DNA of 51,071 nucleotides from Ponticaulis sp. (GTDB lineage Bacteria > Pseudomonadota > Alphaproteobacteria > Caulobacterales > Hyphomonadaceae): assembly GCA_002723155.1 (NCBI GenBank), contig PBNO01000002.1, positions 491,033 through 542,103 of the forward strand, written 5' to 3'. The position numbers were made by a program, and so were the translations under genes. Below are positions 8,840 to 17,879 of the stretch, piece after piece. The notes below the pieces were generated by a model. The model ran no database searches. It was not told the origin of the DNA and was given only the letters and a program-made list of their open reading frames with translations. Numbering within the stretch: position 1 is the stretch's first letter; each line of letters opens with the position of its first letter.

Positions 8840-9954
8840 AGTATATCGAGGACTTCCGAAATGCGCGCCACGCTAAGGCGTTCGCAGAAAAGATCAGACA
8901 GGTCGCCGACACAGGTCGTAATTATCGGCTGATGGAATTTTGTGGTGGTCACACCCATGCCATCGCTCGCTACGGTCTGGAAGATTTGCTTCCGGATAAT
9001 GTGCGTATGATCCATGGCCCGGGCTGTCCGGTCTGCGTTCTCCCTATGGGCCGCATCGACAATGCGATTGCGCTCGCACAGGACCATGACGTGATCCTCT
9101 GTACCTATGCCGATATGATGCGCGTACCAGGCTCGCACCGTACCAGCCTTATCAAGGCACGCTCTGAAGGCGCGGATGTCCGCATGGTCTACTCACCGCA
9201 GGATGTGCTGAAGATTGCCGAAGATACGCCGGATAAGCAAGTCGTCTTCTTCGCCATCGGGTTTGAAACCACAACGCCGCCAACGGCACTGCTGGTGAAT
9301 GAAATTCGCGCGCGCGGCCTCACCAATCTCAGTATTTTCTGCAACCATGTTCTAACGCCATCAGCCATGCGAGGCATTCTGGCAGGCGATGTCCAGATTG
9401 ACGGGTTTGTAGGCCCATCCCACGTCTCCACCATTATCGGCGCCGAACCCTATGAGGAGTTTGCAGGCCCGGATGGTCGCCCTGTCGTGATTGCAGGCTT
9501 TGAACCGCTGGACGTGCTTCAGGCCATCATGATGCTGATCGAAAAGATCAATCGCAATGAGACCGGCGTGGATGTCCAGTACACACGCGCAGTAAAGCCT
9601 AAGGGCAATGAGCGCGCCATCGCCCTGATGGAAGAGGTGTTCGAACTGCGCGACACGTTTGAATGGCGCGGTCTTGGTTTCCTCGAAAAAAGCGCGCTCA
9701 AACTGAAAGAAGCCTATGCTGATCTCGACGCAGAGAAACGTTTCAACGTTCCTGCGATTAGCGCATCAGATAATCCGGCATGCGAATGCCCGTCCATTTT
9801 GCGCGGCCAGAAACATCCAGTCGATTGCAAGCTGTTCGGTACGATTTGCACGCCGGACAATCCGATGGGATCTTGCATGGTGTCCTCTGAGGGGGCCTGC
9901 GCAGCGCACTGGACATATGGCCGCTTCCGCGAGCCGAAAAAGGCAATCGCCTGA
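8836..9954 (+). CDS. hypD: Hydrogenase formation scaffold HypD
   Basis: Iron-sulfur scaffold on which the Fe(CN)2CO moiety is built with HypC and HypE. The 372-residue protein shows the family motifs FCGGHTH, GPGCPVCVLP and the cysteine-rich C-terminus (ACECP, VDCKLFG, GTICTP, GSCMVSSEGAC) that holds the [4Fe-4S] cluster. The ATG overlaps the hypC stop (ATGA), and its own stop shares one base with the hypE start (TGATG). No truncation or missing cysteine is visible. Confidence 0.97.
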   Translation: MKYIEDFRNARHAKAFAEKIRQVADTGRNYRLMEFCGGHTHAIARYGLEDLLPDNVRMIHGPGCPVCVLPMGRIDNAIALAQDHDVILCTYADMMRVPGSHRTSLIKARSEGADVRMVYSPQDVLKIAEDTPDKQVVFFAIGFETTTPPTALLVNEIRARGLTNLSIFCNHVLTPSAMRGILAGDVQIDGFVGPSHVSTIIGAEPYEEFAGPDGRPVVIAGFEPLDVLQAIMMLIEKINRNETGVDVQYTRAVKPKGNERAIALMEEVFELRDTFEWRGLGFLEKSALKLKEAYADLDAEKRFNVPAISASDNPACECPSILRGQKHPVDCKLFGTICTPDNPMGSCMVSSEGACAAHWTYGRFREPKKAIA

Positions 9955-10988
9955 TGAAAACCAAACGCCCCAAGCTTGATCTGAAGAATGGCCGCGTGGA
10001 ACTGACGTATGGCGGCGGCGGACGCGCAATGAGCCAGCTCATTGACGAGCTGTTCCGTCCGGCCTTCTCAAATACGCTACTCGACGAACTGGCCGATTAT
10101 GCGGGCTTTCCCGGCGGCAAACGTATGGTGATGGCGACGGACGGCCATGTGATCTCTCCGCTCTTCTTTCCGGGCGGCGATATTGGCTGCCTGTCCGTCC
10201 ACGGCACGGTCAATGATGTTGCGATGTCCGGCGCCAAACCGCTTTATCTGAGTGCATCCTTCATTCTGGAAGAAGGCTTCCCACTGGGCGATCTCCACCG
10301 CATCGTCACATCCATGGCTGAGGCAGCCAAAGCCGCAGGCGTTTCAATCGTCACCGGTGACACCAAGGTCGTCGAACGCGGCAAAGGGGATGGCGTCTTC
10401 ATTACCACGACGGGCATTGGCGTGGTTGAACACGACACACCGCTTGGCGCAGGTGAAATCCGTTCCGGCGATAAGATTATCGTGTCCGGCACGATCGGCG
10501 ATCACGGCGTGGCGGTTATGTCCAAACGCGAGGGGCTCTCATTCGGAACAGATATCCAGTCCGATACCGCCGCCCTTCACGAACTGACGGCTCTCGCCAT
10601 AGAAACAGCCCCTGGCCTGCGCGTCATGCGCGACCCGACACGTGGCGGTGTAGCGGCAACGCTGAACGAACTTGCAGAAGCCTCCGGGCTTGGCGTGCGC
10701 CTCGATGAAGCGTCGCTGCCAATCCGCCCTGAAGTGAACGGCGCATGCGAGCTTCTGGGGCTCGATCCGTTGAACGTCGCTAATGAAGGCAAGCTGATTG
10801 CCATTTGCTCTGCTGAAGACGCAGACAAACTGCTTGCGACAATGAGAGCCCACCCGCTAGGGAAAAATGCCGCTATGATCGGCGAGATGGCTGATGATCC
10901 TCATCATTTTGTACAGATGACCACCTCTTTGGGTGGCAACCGCATCGTAGACTGGTTATCTGGCGAGCAACTGCCACGCATATGCTGA
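9954..10988 (+). CDS. hypE: Carbamoyl dehydratase HypE
   Basis: Dehydrates the carbamoyl thioester made by HypF to a thiocyanate that donates CN to iron. It belongs to the PurM/ThiL-like ATP-binding family: N-terminal GGGGRAMSQLI, GDTKVV, and MRDPTRGGVAATLNE. The protein ends in PRIC, with C344 as the essential carrier cysteine. 344 residues, full length. The stop codon overlaps the start of hupR (ATGCTGA), so the regulator is coupled to the maturation genes. Confidence 0.97.
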   Translation: MKTKRPKLDLKNGRVELTYGGGGRAMSQLIDELFRPAFSNTLLDELADYAGFPGGKRMVMATDGHVISPLFFPGGDIGCLSVHGTVNDVAMSGAKPLYLSASFILEEGFPLGDLHRIVTSMAEAAKAAGVSIVTGDTKVVERGKGDGVFITTTGIGVVEHDTPLGAGEIRSGDKIIVSGTIGDHGVAVMSKREGLSFGTDIQSDTAALHELTALAIETAPGLRVMRDPTRGGVAATLNELAEASGLGVRLDEASLPIRPEVNGACELLGLDPLNVANEGKLIAICSAEDADKLLATMRAHPLGKNAAMIGEMADDPHHFVQMTTSLGGNRIVDWLSGEQLPRIC

Positions 10989-12451
10989 AGAAGATCGATA
11001 TGACCGACAGACCGACCGTCCTTGTGGTTGATGATGAAGTCCGCCTGCTTCAGACGGTTAAACGCGTCCTCAATAGCGAGTTTGAAGTGCTGACTGCTTC
11101 AAGCGCCGCCGACGCTGAAGCCATTCTCGAGCAGGAGAATGTCACGGTCATTCTATGCGACCAGAAAATGCCGGGCCAGACGGGCGTCGAATTTCTGAAA
11201 ATGGTGCGCGAGCGCTGGCCGGACCCTGTTCGCATGATCCTGTCGGGCTATTCCGATGCAGAAGACATTATCGCGGGCGTAAACGACGCTGGCATCTTCC
11301 AGTACATCACCAAGCCGTGGGAGCCGGAAGAACTCGTCAAAAGCATTCGCGGCGCAGCGCATCTTTATAAGCTTCAACGCCAAAACCAGTCTGTCAGCGT
11401 AGAGATGAAACTCTCCGGCGCGGCGCTTGAGAAAATGGTGGCTCGCAAGCAAGCCGTCGTTCGCGGCGCGTCCGGTTTTGACCGTATTCTTCGCGCAGCT
11501 GATAGCCCTCTGGAAGACGTCTGCGGAGCCGCTCGCAAAGTTGCCGTCTATGATTTGCCGGTTCTGATCACTGGCGATTCCGGCACCGGCAAGGAATTGA
11601 TGGCGCGCGCCATCCATTATGGTTCTCACCGTGCCGATAGCGTGTTTCTGGCGGAAAACTGCGGCGCTCTGCCTGACGAGCTTCTGGAGAGCGAGCTCTT
11701 CGGCTGCAAAAAGGGCGCTTACACTGGCGCATATGAGGACCGTATCGGCCTGTTCGAACAAGCCGATGGCGGTACGATTTTCCTCGACGAAATCGGTGAA
11801 ACCTCGCCAAGCTTTCAGGTAAAACTGCTGCGCGTTCTGCAAGAGAACGAGATCCGAGCACTCGGCGCGAAAATTCGTCGTCCGATCAATGTTCGCGTTA
11901 TCGCAGCAACGAACCGCGACCTTGCCAAAGAAGTCGCGGAAGGCCGGTTCCGCCGCGACCTTTACTACCGTCTCGCAGGCTTTGAGCTGCACTTGCCGCC
12001 GCTGCGCGACCGCCCGATGGACATTCCGCTACTCATTCAGAAAATGCTGAGCGAGCTGCAAGCCAAGCTTGGAAAATCGGTTTCCGAAATCGACAAAAAG
12101 GCGATGTCGGTGCTGCGCTCCTATCACTGGCCAGGCAATGTGCGCGAGCTTCAAAACACACTTCAGCGCATGATGGTTCTGTGCGAAGGCGATGTGATCA
12201 CCGCAGACCTTTTGCCGGATTACATTACCTCGCCCGGCAGTGCCTCGCCCGATGGCGAAGGACTCAACGCCCTTGCGAAACAGCCGGGCTGTCTGAAGAC
12301 CCGTGTTGAGCAACTGGAAGAAATCATCATCCGGACATCGCTGCAGAAACATCGCGGCAATATCAGCCGCGTGTCGGAAGAACTGGGCCTGTCCCGTGTG
12401 GGCCTTCGTGGAAAGATAGATCGCTATGGGCTCTCAAAATACCCCGAATGA
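10982..12451 (+). CDS. hupR: NtrC-family response regulator HupR/HoxA
   Basis: Transcriptional activator of hydrogenase genes. A receiver domain (about residues 12-125, phosphoacceptor D60 in LCDQKMPG) is followed by an AAA+ domain with Walker A GDSGTGKE (198-205), Walker B IFLDE (266-270) and a C-terminal Fis-type helix-turn-helix (about 445-485). The sigma-54 contact loop reads GAYTGA (245-250) instead of the commoner GAFTGA. The ATG at 10982 overlaps the hypE stop; a second ATG at 11000 gives MTDRPTVLVVDDE, equally compatible with the family. In Rhodobacter and Ralstonia the unphosphorylated form is the activator and HupT/HoxJ switches it off; the same may hold here. Confidence 0.93.
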   Translation: MLKKIDMTDRPTVLVVDDEVRLLQTVKRVLNSEFEVLTASSAADAEAILEQENVTVILCDQKMPGQTGVEFLKMVRERWPDPVRMILSGYSDAEDIIAGVNDAGIFQYITKPWEPEELVKSIRGAAHLYKLQRQNQSVSVEMKLSGAALEKMVARKQAVVRGASGFDRILRAADSPLEDVCGAARKVAVYDLPVLITGDSGTGKELMARAIHYGSHRADSVFLAENCGALPDELLESELFGCKKGAYTGAYEDRIGLFEQADGGTIFLDEIGETSPSFQVKLLRVLQENEIRALGAKIRRPINVRVIAATNRDLAKEVAEGRFRRDLYYRLAGFELHLPPLRDRPMDIPLLIQKMLSELQAKLGKSVSEIDKKAMSVLRSYHWPGNVRELQNTLQRMMVLCEGDVITADLLPDYITSPGSASPDGEGLNALAKQPGCLKTRVEQLEEIIIRTSLQKHRGNISRVSEELGLSRVGLRGKIDRYGLSKYPE

Positions 12452-13823
12452 GAGCCAGCTTCTGAGTGCAGAAGCTCTGGCATCGCTCACTGAAGTTCCG
12501 TTCAATGTCGAAGGGCTGTCGGGCGGTCAGGAAGCCGTGTGGCTGGAAGTTATCGGCAAGATGGAGGAGGTCTATACCGGCCTTCTGCAAGATGAGGCCG
12601 AACTCGAAGAGAAAAACGCTGCGCTGGAAGATGCCAAGCGCTTCATCGATTCTGTTCTGTCAGCCATGTCAGACCTTATGGTCGTCTGTGATCGCAAGGG
12701 AAACATTCTCCAGCTGAACCGCGCATTTTCCGAACTGGCTGGCGAAACAGAAGAAGAGCTGCTGGGCAAATCCCTTCGCGACATGGTCATAACGCCTGAC
12801 GACGAAGCAGACTTCTCACTTCGCTCCTGCCATGACACGGAAGCCCGCCTAAAAACGGCACGCGGCCTGAGCGATCTGTTCTCGCTGACCTGCACCATGC
12901 GTAAAGACCGCCGTGGACGTCAGGGTGGTTACGTTATCACCGGGCGCCCGATCGGAGAGCTGCGCCGCGCGTATGCGGCGCTCGAACGCGCGCATGATGA
13001 CCTAAAACAGTCTCAACAACGCATGATCTATGCGGAGAAAATGGCCAGTGTCGGACGGCTCGTCGCGGGCGTGGCACACGAGCTGAACAACCCGATCAGC
13101 TTTGTCTATTCCAATATGCATCCGCTGAAAGACTATGCCGCCCGCCTGCAGCAATATCTCTCCATCGTCCACAACATGCCGGGCAATGAAGAGCTGTCAG
13201 CGGTTCGCAAAAGCCTCGGCATTGATGACATTCTGGATGACCTGCCGCCGCTAGTCGAAGCCGTTGAAGAAGGCGCAGAGCGCGCACGTGACATCGTCAA
13301 AGGCCTGCGGCGTATGTCCTTTTCAGGGCCTGAGAATTCCAAGCAGATCGACATGTCTGCTATCGTGACCAGCGCGCTGACATGGGCACGGCGGGGGCGC
13401 AAAGCCGATGTGAATATCTCGCTCGCGCTCGGAAACAACCTCTTCATTATGGGGCAGGAAAGTCAGGTCCAGCAGGTCGCGCTGAACCTCATCCAGAACG
13501 CATTCGATGCGATGCAGGGCATGCCGGATCGTCGCCTCGATATCCAGACCTATCGCGAAAATGGCCAGATCATTGCAAAATTCCGCGACTATGGCCCGGG
13601 CATTCCTGAAGACCTGCTCGCCAAGATTTTCGAACCGTTCTTCACCACCAAAGATATTGGCGAGGGTACCGGCCTCGGCCTCTGGGTGAGCTTTGACATT
13701 GTCAAAGCACATGGCGGTGACCTGACAGCAGATAATCATCCGGACGGGGGGGCCGTCCTCACAATGAGTCTGCCGGCAATGGCAGCGCCAGAACAAATAC
13801 ATGACGGGGAAGAGGACACATGA
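12426..13823 (+). CDS. hupT: Soluble PAS-domain histidine kinase HupT/HoxJ
   Basis: Sensor kinase partner of HupR. The 465-residue protein has no membrane segment. It has a coiled N-terminal part (about 45-75), a PAS domain (about 72-180), a phosphoacceptor helix with H218 in GVAHELNNP, and a HATPase domain with N-box NLIQNAFDAM (N358 region), DYGPGIP (388-394), FEPFFTTK and GTGLGLW (414-420). This soluble PAS architecture matches HupT/HoxJ, which in related bacteria receives a signal from a regulatory hydrogenase (HupUV/HoxBC); none is in this window. It overlaps hupR by 26 bases and the DUF3422 gene by 4. Confidence 0.92.
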   Translation: MGSQNTPNESQLLSAEALASLTEVPFNVEGLSGGQEAVWLEVIGKMEEVYTGLLQDEAELEEKNAALEDAKRFIDSVLSAMSDLMVVCDRKGNILQLNRAFSELAGETEEELLGKSLRDMVITPDDEADFSLRSCHDTEARLKTARGLSDLFSLTCTMRKDRRGRQGGYVITGRPIGELRRAYAALERAHDDLKQSQQRMIYAEKMASVGRLVAGVAHELNNPISFVYSNMHPLKDYAARLQQYLSIVHNMPGNEELSAVRKSLGIDDILDDLPPLVEAVEEGAERARDIVKGLRRMSFSGPENSKQIDMSAIVTSALTWARRGRKADVNISLALGNNLFIMGQESQVQQVALNLIQNAFDAMQGMPDRRLDIQTYRENGQIIAKFRDYGPGIPEDLLAKIFEPFFTTKDIGEGTGLGLWVSFDIVKAHGGDLTADNHPDGGAVLTMSLPAMAAPEQIHDGEEDT

Positions 13824-15130
13824 CGGACGAATTCGGAGTATCATCTCCACGACCGCATCCGCTCAGAAACGAGCTCGCAAATGAACTTCATGCGCGGCCT
13901 TCCTCACCTGTTACCCCGCCTGCTGTCGTTCTTCGCTTGGCATTGGTCACGCAGGAAATGGCGGCCTCAGCCGACCGCAATTTCGTGGAAGACCTCTGTC
14001 ACCGGTTTAACTCCGCGCCTCCGGGCGAGAATTCCCGCTGGCACGCGGCGCGGCTCGGCGATGTTTATCTGCGCTGGGAACGCCACACAGAGCTCTCAAC
14101 GCTTACGCTTCATTGGTCAGCGCCCGATGATCATGTGCGCTTTGATTCCAAATGCCCACCCGGCTGGCCTGCAAACTGGTTGGAAGGCGCGCCTGGCGTC
14201 GTTCTGAGCGCCGTCCATATGGAAATCGCACGCGGCAGCGAACCTGACCATGATGCCCTCTACGAACAGTTCGGCGAAGATCTCTCCATTGTCGGCGGCG
14301 GTCCGAGCTCCAGCTTTGCCGCGACCGATTTCAAACTGGATGCAGACGGGTTTTGCCGCGTTGCTGTGTGGAGCGACGACGAACAGCCCGCAGAGCTTGG
14401 CCGAAAGGTTCAGAAGCTTCTGGAAATCGAAACCTATCGCATGGCGGCGCTGCTCTCATTTCCTGTCGCGACCGAAGCGCGTGACCAGCTTGGCGAGATC
14501 GAAAACGAAATTGGTCTTGTTATGTCGAGCCTGGTTGAGGGCGAGCGCGATGGCGAAGACTCTGCGCTTCTGGCGCGCGTCTCCGAACTCTCCGCTAAAG
14601 CTGAGGCAATGGCGGCGCGAACCAGCTACCGGTTTGCTGCGGGCCGCGCCTATCACCGCATCGTTCGCGAGCGTCTTGAGACGTTCAATTATCCCCGCGA
14701 TGCCAAGGACGGCCTCGCTAATGTACAAACCTATGAGGCTTTCCTGTCTCGCCGTCTCGAACCGGCTATGCGTACCTGCGATGCCGTGGAAACGCGCCAG
14801 CAAGCCCTGATCGAACGGATTGCACGCGCGACCAGTCTTCTGGCGACGCGCGTTGATGTCAAAATCGGCGAGCAAAATGCAGAGCTGCTAACTTCTATGA
14901 ACACTCGCACCGAGGCCCAGCTGAAACTGCAGGAAACGGTAGAAGGTCTCTCAGTCTTCGCGATCAGCTATTACGCTGTCGGCCTGTTCGGGTATGCGAT
15001 CAAAGCCATTCATTATGCGGGCGTGCCGGTTGATCCGAATATCGCGACCGGCATTGCAGTGCCTATTGTTATGGGTGTTTTGTGGCTCGGCCTTAAACAG
15101 CTCAAGAAATCACTCGGCCATTCCAGCTGA
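13820..15130 (+). CDS. DUF3422 family membrane protein
   Basis: A 436-residue member of DUF3422, a family of unknown function widespread in alpha- and betaproteobacteria. The diagnostic N-terminal motif HPLRNELANELHARP is present (about residues 12-26). The middle is a long soluble region with charged helical segments, and the C-terminus has two hydrophobic segments (about 378-398 and 403-425) ending in a basic tail (KQLKKSLGHSS), so it is probably anchored in the inner membrane with most of the chain in the cytoplasm. Its start overlaps the hupT stop (ATGA), which puts it in the hydrogenase operon. Its 3' end overlaps the usher gene on the other strand by 21 bases. Confidence 0.88.
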   Translation: MTDEFGVSSPRPHPLRNELANELHARPSSPVTPPAVVLRLALVTQEMAASADRNFVEDLCHRFNSAPPGENSRWHAARLGDVYLRWERHTELSTLTLHWSAPDDHVRFDSKCPPGWPANWLEGAPGVVLSAVHMEIARGSEPDHDALYEQFGEDLSIVGGGPSSSFAATDFKLDADGFCRVAVWSDDEQPAELGRKVQKLLEIETYRMAALLSFPVATEARDQLGEIENEIGLVMSSLVEGERDGEDSALLARVSELSAKAEAMAARTSYRFAAGRAYHRIVRERLETFNYPRDAKDGLANVQTYEAFLSRRLEPAMRTCDAVETRQQALIERIARATSLLATRVDVKIGEQNAELLTSMNTRTEAQLKLQETVEGLSVFAISYYAVGLFGYAIKAIHYAGVPVDPNIATGIAVPIVMGVLWLGLKQLKKSLGHSS

Positions 15131-17842
15131 AGCTTCAGATAAGCGAACGAGTTCCGGGCGGAGAATATCGCCCGGCGCCACATGCACTTCAGTTGGCTCA
15201 AAGTCCGGAACGCTCAGCGTGTAGCACCCCGGCGTGACGAACTGGAAGAAGATATAGCCGTCAAAAGCGGAGCGTTCACGTTCGCGCTTACCATCCGGTT
15301 CACACGAGTTGAGCTCGGCGATACGTCCATCAATCGGATCACCATTCTCGTCCTTAAGCTCGACCTCAACCTCACCGCTCATTACAACAGGCAGATCAAT
15401 ACTCACTACGCCGGCTGGGCGCGCAGTGAAGCTCGCGCCTTCCGTTGCGGGAATGAGATAAGGGTCGCTCAGCTCGTCCCGGCTGACCGACACGCCAATT
15501 ACTTCGGTTGTCGACAGGTCATCCAGAACGACGCGATCATCATTGGATATAAGACGCGAACGCGGCTCGGTAATCACTGCAGCGTCCGGAATGATACGGT
15601 CTTCCCCCGGCGTGTAGACACCATCAAGGTTCATATCTTCATAGACACGAATGCTCGCGACACCTCGATTGGACCGCGCATTTCGCCCGAACCGCATGCC
15701 ACGGCCACCCGGATGACGGTCAAAATTAAAGCCCAGCGTAAAGAGCGCCGAGGTCTGGCTGTCTTCCAGATCATGGCGCAGATCCATGCCGAGGCGGATG
15801 CCATCGAAATCACGTGACAAGGATGCGCCCACCGTGCGGCTTTCGGACTGGAAATCGTGTGAGTAGCGAAAGCGCCCGAACCAGTCATTTACGCGTCGCG
15901 CAATTTCAAACTGACCGCGTGACAGCTCAACTTCAGGCCGGAGGCTCATGTCGAGAGAGCCCCGCATACGAAAATCACCAACCGAGCCAGAGACGTTCAG
16001 CGCACTGTTCGCGGTTTCAGTCATACCGTTTCCGTCAGAATCGCTCCAGCGCCAATTAGCCGTCTGACTGACGGAGACACCAGCAACCTGACCGGAGAGA
16101 CGGCCCTGCGCGGCAAAGTCCTGCGCCCCATCAGAACGTTCGCTGCCCGTGAAACCGAAAGACCAACCCGCGCCATTTACAAACCCGAACGGCTCGACAC
16201 GTCCGTCAAAACGAAGACTTCCCCGGCGAACAAGCTGAGCGCTGTCATTCTCATCATCGAGCTGGCCAAACCGGTCGGTATAGTTTTCGGCTGTGGCATT
16301 CACTGATACGCCGCGAAATTCGGTCGAATATGTGAGACGGAGCGCATTCTCTCCTGAGTCCTCAATAGCAAAGTCACCTGACAACACATGCACGCCGGAC
16401 CGCTGCGCGAGTGTCAAAAATGCAGACTGGTGATCACCAAGCCCCTCTCCACCCCGCAGCTGCGCGCCGAGCGAAGCAGACAGCGAATTGGTCAGACCCA
16501 TCGTCATTTCCGAATACGCAACATAACCCTGCCCGCGATCACCTGCGAGAAAGTCTTCATCCTCGCCTTCATTGCCAATCGTATCGTCGTCAAAATCAAG
16601 CTGGGCTGCATCACGGGGGTTCATGAAAACCCCGCGCCCGAGAAGTGCGAATTCGGCCGTGTATTCCATATCGCCGCGTCGCACGAAGGCGTCAGAAATA
16701 TCAACAGGCCGTTCAATCGTACGGCGTTCGCCAAGCGGGCCGTAAAGTTCGATGCGGAAGCGGTTGATACCAAAGGTCAGCGGAACTTCGTCGAAAATAT
16801 AACGCCCGCTGGAGGGCACAGTCAGAAAGCCGAGCAGCTGTCCATCGCGGTACAATTCGGCCTGCCAGCCTGCGAAGGCTTCACCTTCAAGACGTGTCGT
16901 ATCGAAGTCGCCACCACGGCGCAGGCGTGAGCGCGACACCTGAACACCAAGACCGGCCCCGCCCCCATTCAGTAGTGGATGAGTGGAGGTGGACACATCG
17001 CCAATGCGGAAGTTCGTTGCGCCATAACCGCCCAGCACCCCGGAAAACAAATGCCCGCTTGCATCTGTCCGGCTGAGCGACAACCGCGCGGTTCGCTGGC
17101 CGTCCGTATTCGCACTGGCGAACAGTTCGCCCGTCATCCGCAGAAAATCACCGGTTAGAGAGATATTCGCCGATGCGTCTGAGATGCGCGGGTCGGGGCC
17201 TGCAAGATTATAGCTGATATCAGCGGCGCCGTACGGCCAGCCAATCCATGAGTACGGTGCGTCCACCGGTGACAGCGCACCGACATCAAGGCGCGGCGCA
17301 CGTCTGCCGCTGCCTTGTGTCCGGCGATTACGCATCGACACTTCTTCGGCAGGCAGAAGATAGTCAGGCTCCAGATTAATCGTCTGGTTCTGGGCATTCC
17401 ATTCTGAATTCAGACCGAACCAGGATGTGAGAAGCCCTAAGGGCACATGCAGACGCTCACCATCAGTGCGAAGGCGCGATGGCCGAAATTCAAACGTCTC
17501 ACCGGCGATCGTGACCGTGCCGCTGGCCCCATCCAGTTCGAAGGTCTGAGTTTCACGAAGGAACCAGCCGGACGCTGTGCCTTCGGCGTCATTCACCTCA
17601 ATCGGAAACTCGAGCGCGTAGAAAAAGTCTTCAAGCGGCAGCAGCAGATCAGCGCCATCGCCATAGGCGAAAACATCCTGCGCAATCACAGCCCGGCGGC
17701 GAAGACGCAGCTCGATGATGCGAAAATCAATCTCCTGCGTTTCACTCAAGGCGGGCGGGCCAGCCGTTCCGTCTGGCAGCGTCCAGCGCGTCAGGCATAG
17801 CACCGCCGACACGGACAATATGACCGCCAGAAACCGTTTCAT
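15110..17842 (-). CDS. Outer-membrane fimbrial usher (chaperone-usher pathway)
   Basis: A 910-residue usher that would form the outer-membrane pore through which fibre subunits are assembled. It starts with a signal sequence (MKRFLAVILSVSAVLCL), followed by a short N-terminal periplasmic part. The long beta-barrel region includes the usher-like segment FRIGDVSTSTHPLLNGGGAG and the plug-type segment FGINRFRIELYGPLGERRT. The C-terminus has compact beta domains (VELKDENGDPIDGRIAEL, with a Cys pair in NSCEPDG and TPGCYTL). It is divergent from classical FimD and closer to CfaC/TcfC-type ushers by eye. It is the last gene of the locus, 37 bases after the chaperone, and its 3' end overlaps DUF3422 by 21 bases. 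Confidence 0.85.
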   Translation of the reverse strand: MKRFLAVILSVSAVLCLTRWTLPDGTAGPPALSETQEIDFRIIELRLRRRAVIAQDVFAYGDGADLLLPLEDFFYALEFPIEVNDAEGTASGWFLRETQTFELDGASGTVTIAGETFEFRPSRLRTDGERLHVPLGLLTSWFGLNSEWNAQNQTINLEPDYLLPAEEVSMRNRRTQGSGRRAPRLDVGALSPVDAPYSWIGWPYGAADISYNLAGPDPRISDASANISLTGDFLRMTGELFASANTDGQRTARLSLSRTDASGHLFSGVLGGYGATNFRIGDVSTSTHPLLNGGGAGLGVQVSRSRLRRGGDFDTTRLEGEAFAGWQAELYRDGQLLGFLTVPSSGRYIFDEVPLTFGINRFRIELYGPLGERRTIERPVDISDAFVRRGDMEYTAEFALLGRGVFMNPRDAAQLDFDDDTIGNEGEDEDFLAGDRGQGYVAYSEMTMGLTNSLSASLGAQLRGGEGLGDHQSAFLTLAQRSGVHVLSGDFAIEDSGENALRLTYSTEFRGVSVNATAENYTDRFGQLDDENDSAQLVRRGSLRFDGRVEPFGFVNGAGWSFGFTGSERSDGAQDFAAQGRLSGQVAGVSVSQTANWRWSDSDGNGMTETANSALNVSGSVGDFRMRGSLDMSLRPEVELSRGQFEIARRVNDWFGRFRYSHDFQSESRTVGASLSRDFDGIRLGMDLRHDLEDSQTSALFTLGFNFDRHPGGRGMRFGRNARSNRGVASIRVYEDMNLDGVYTPGEDRIIPDAAVITEPRSRLISNDDRVVLDDLSTTEVIGVSVSRDELSDPYLIPATEGASFTARPAGVVSIDLPVVMSGEVEVELKDENGDPIDGRIAELNSCEPDGKRERERSAFDGYIFFQFVTPGCYTLSVPDFEPTEVHVAPGDILRPELVRLSEASAGMAE

Positions 17843-17879
17843 TGAAAGCGAGCCCCCTCACCCGAACCGTTATGCCGGA

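Noticed and set aside
11153-11992. 279-codon - strand open frame
   Set aside because: It lies wholly antisense to the receiver and AAA+ domains of hupR, and its translation has no recognisable domain.
16388-16930. 180-codon + strand open frame within the usher region
   Set aside because: It is antisense to the usher barrel, with no start signal and no family resemblance.
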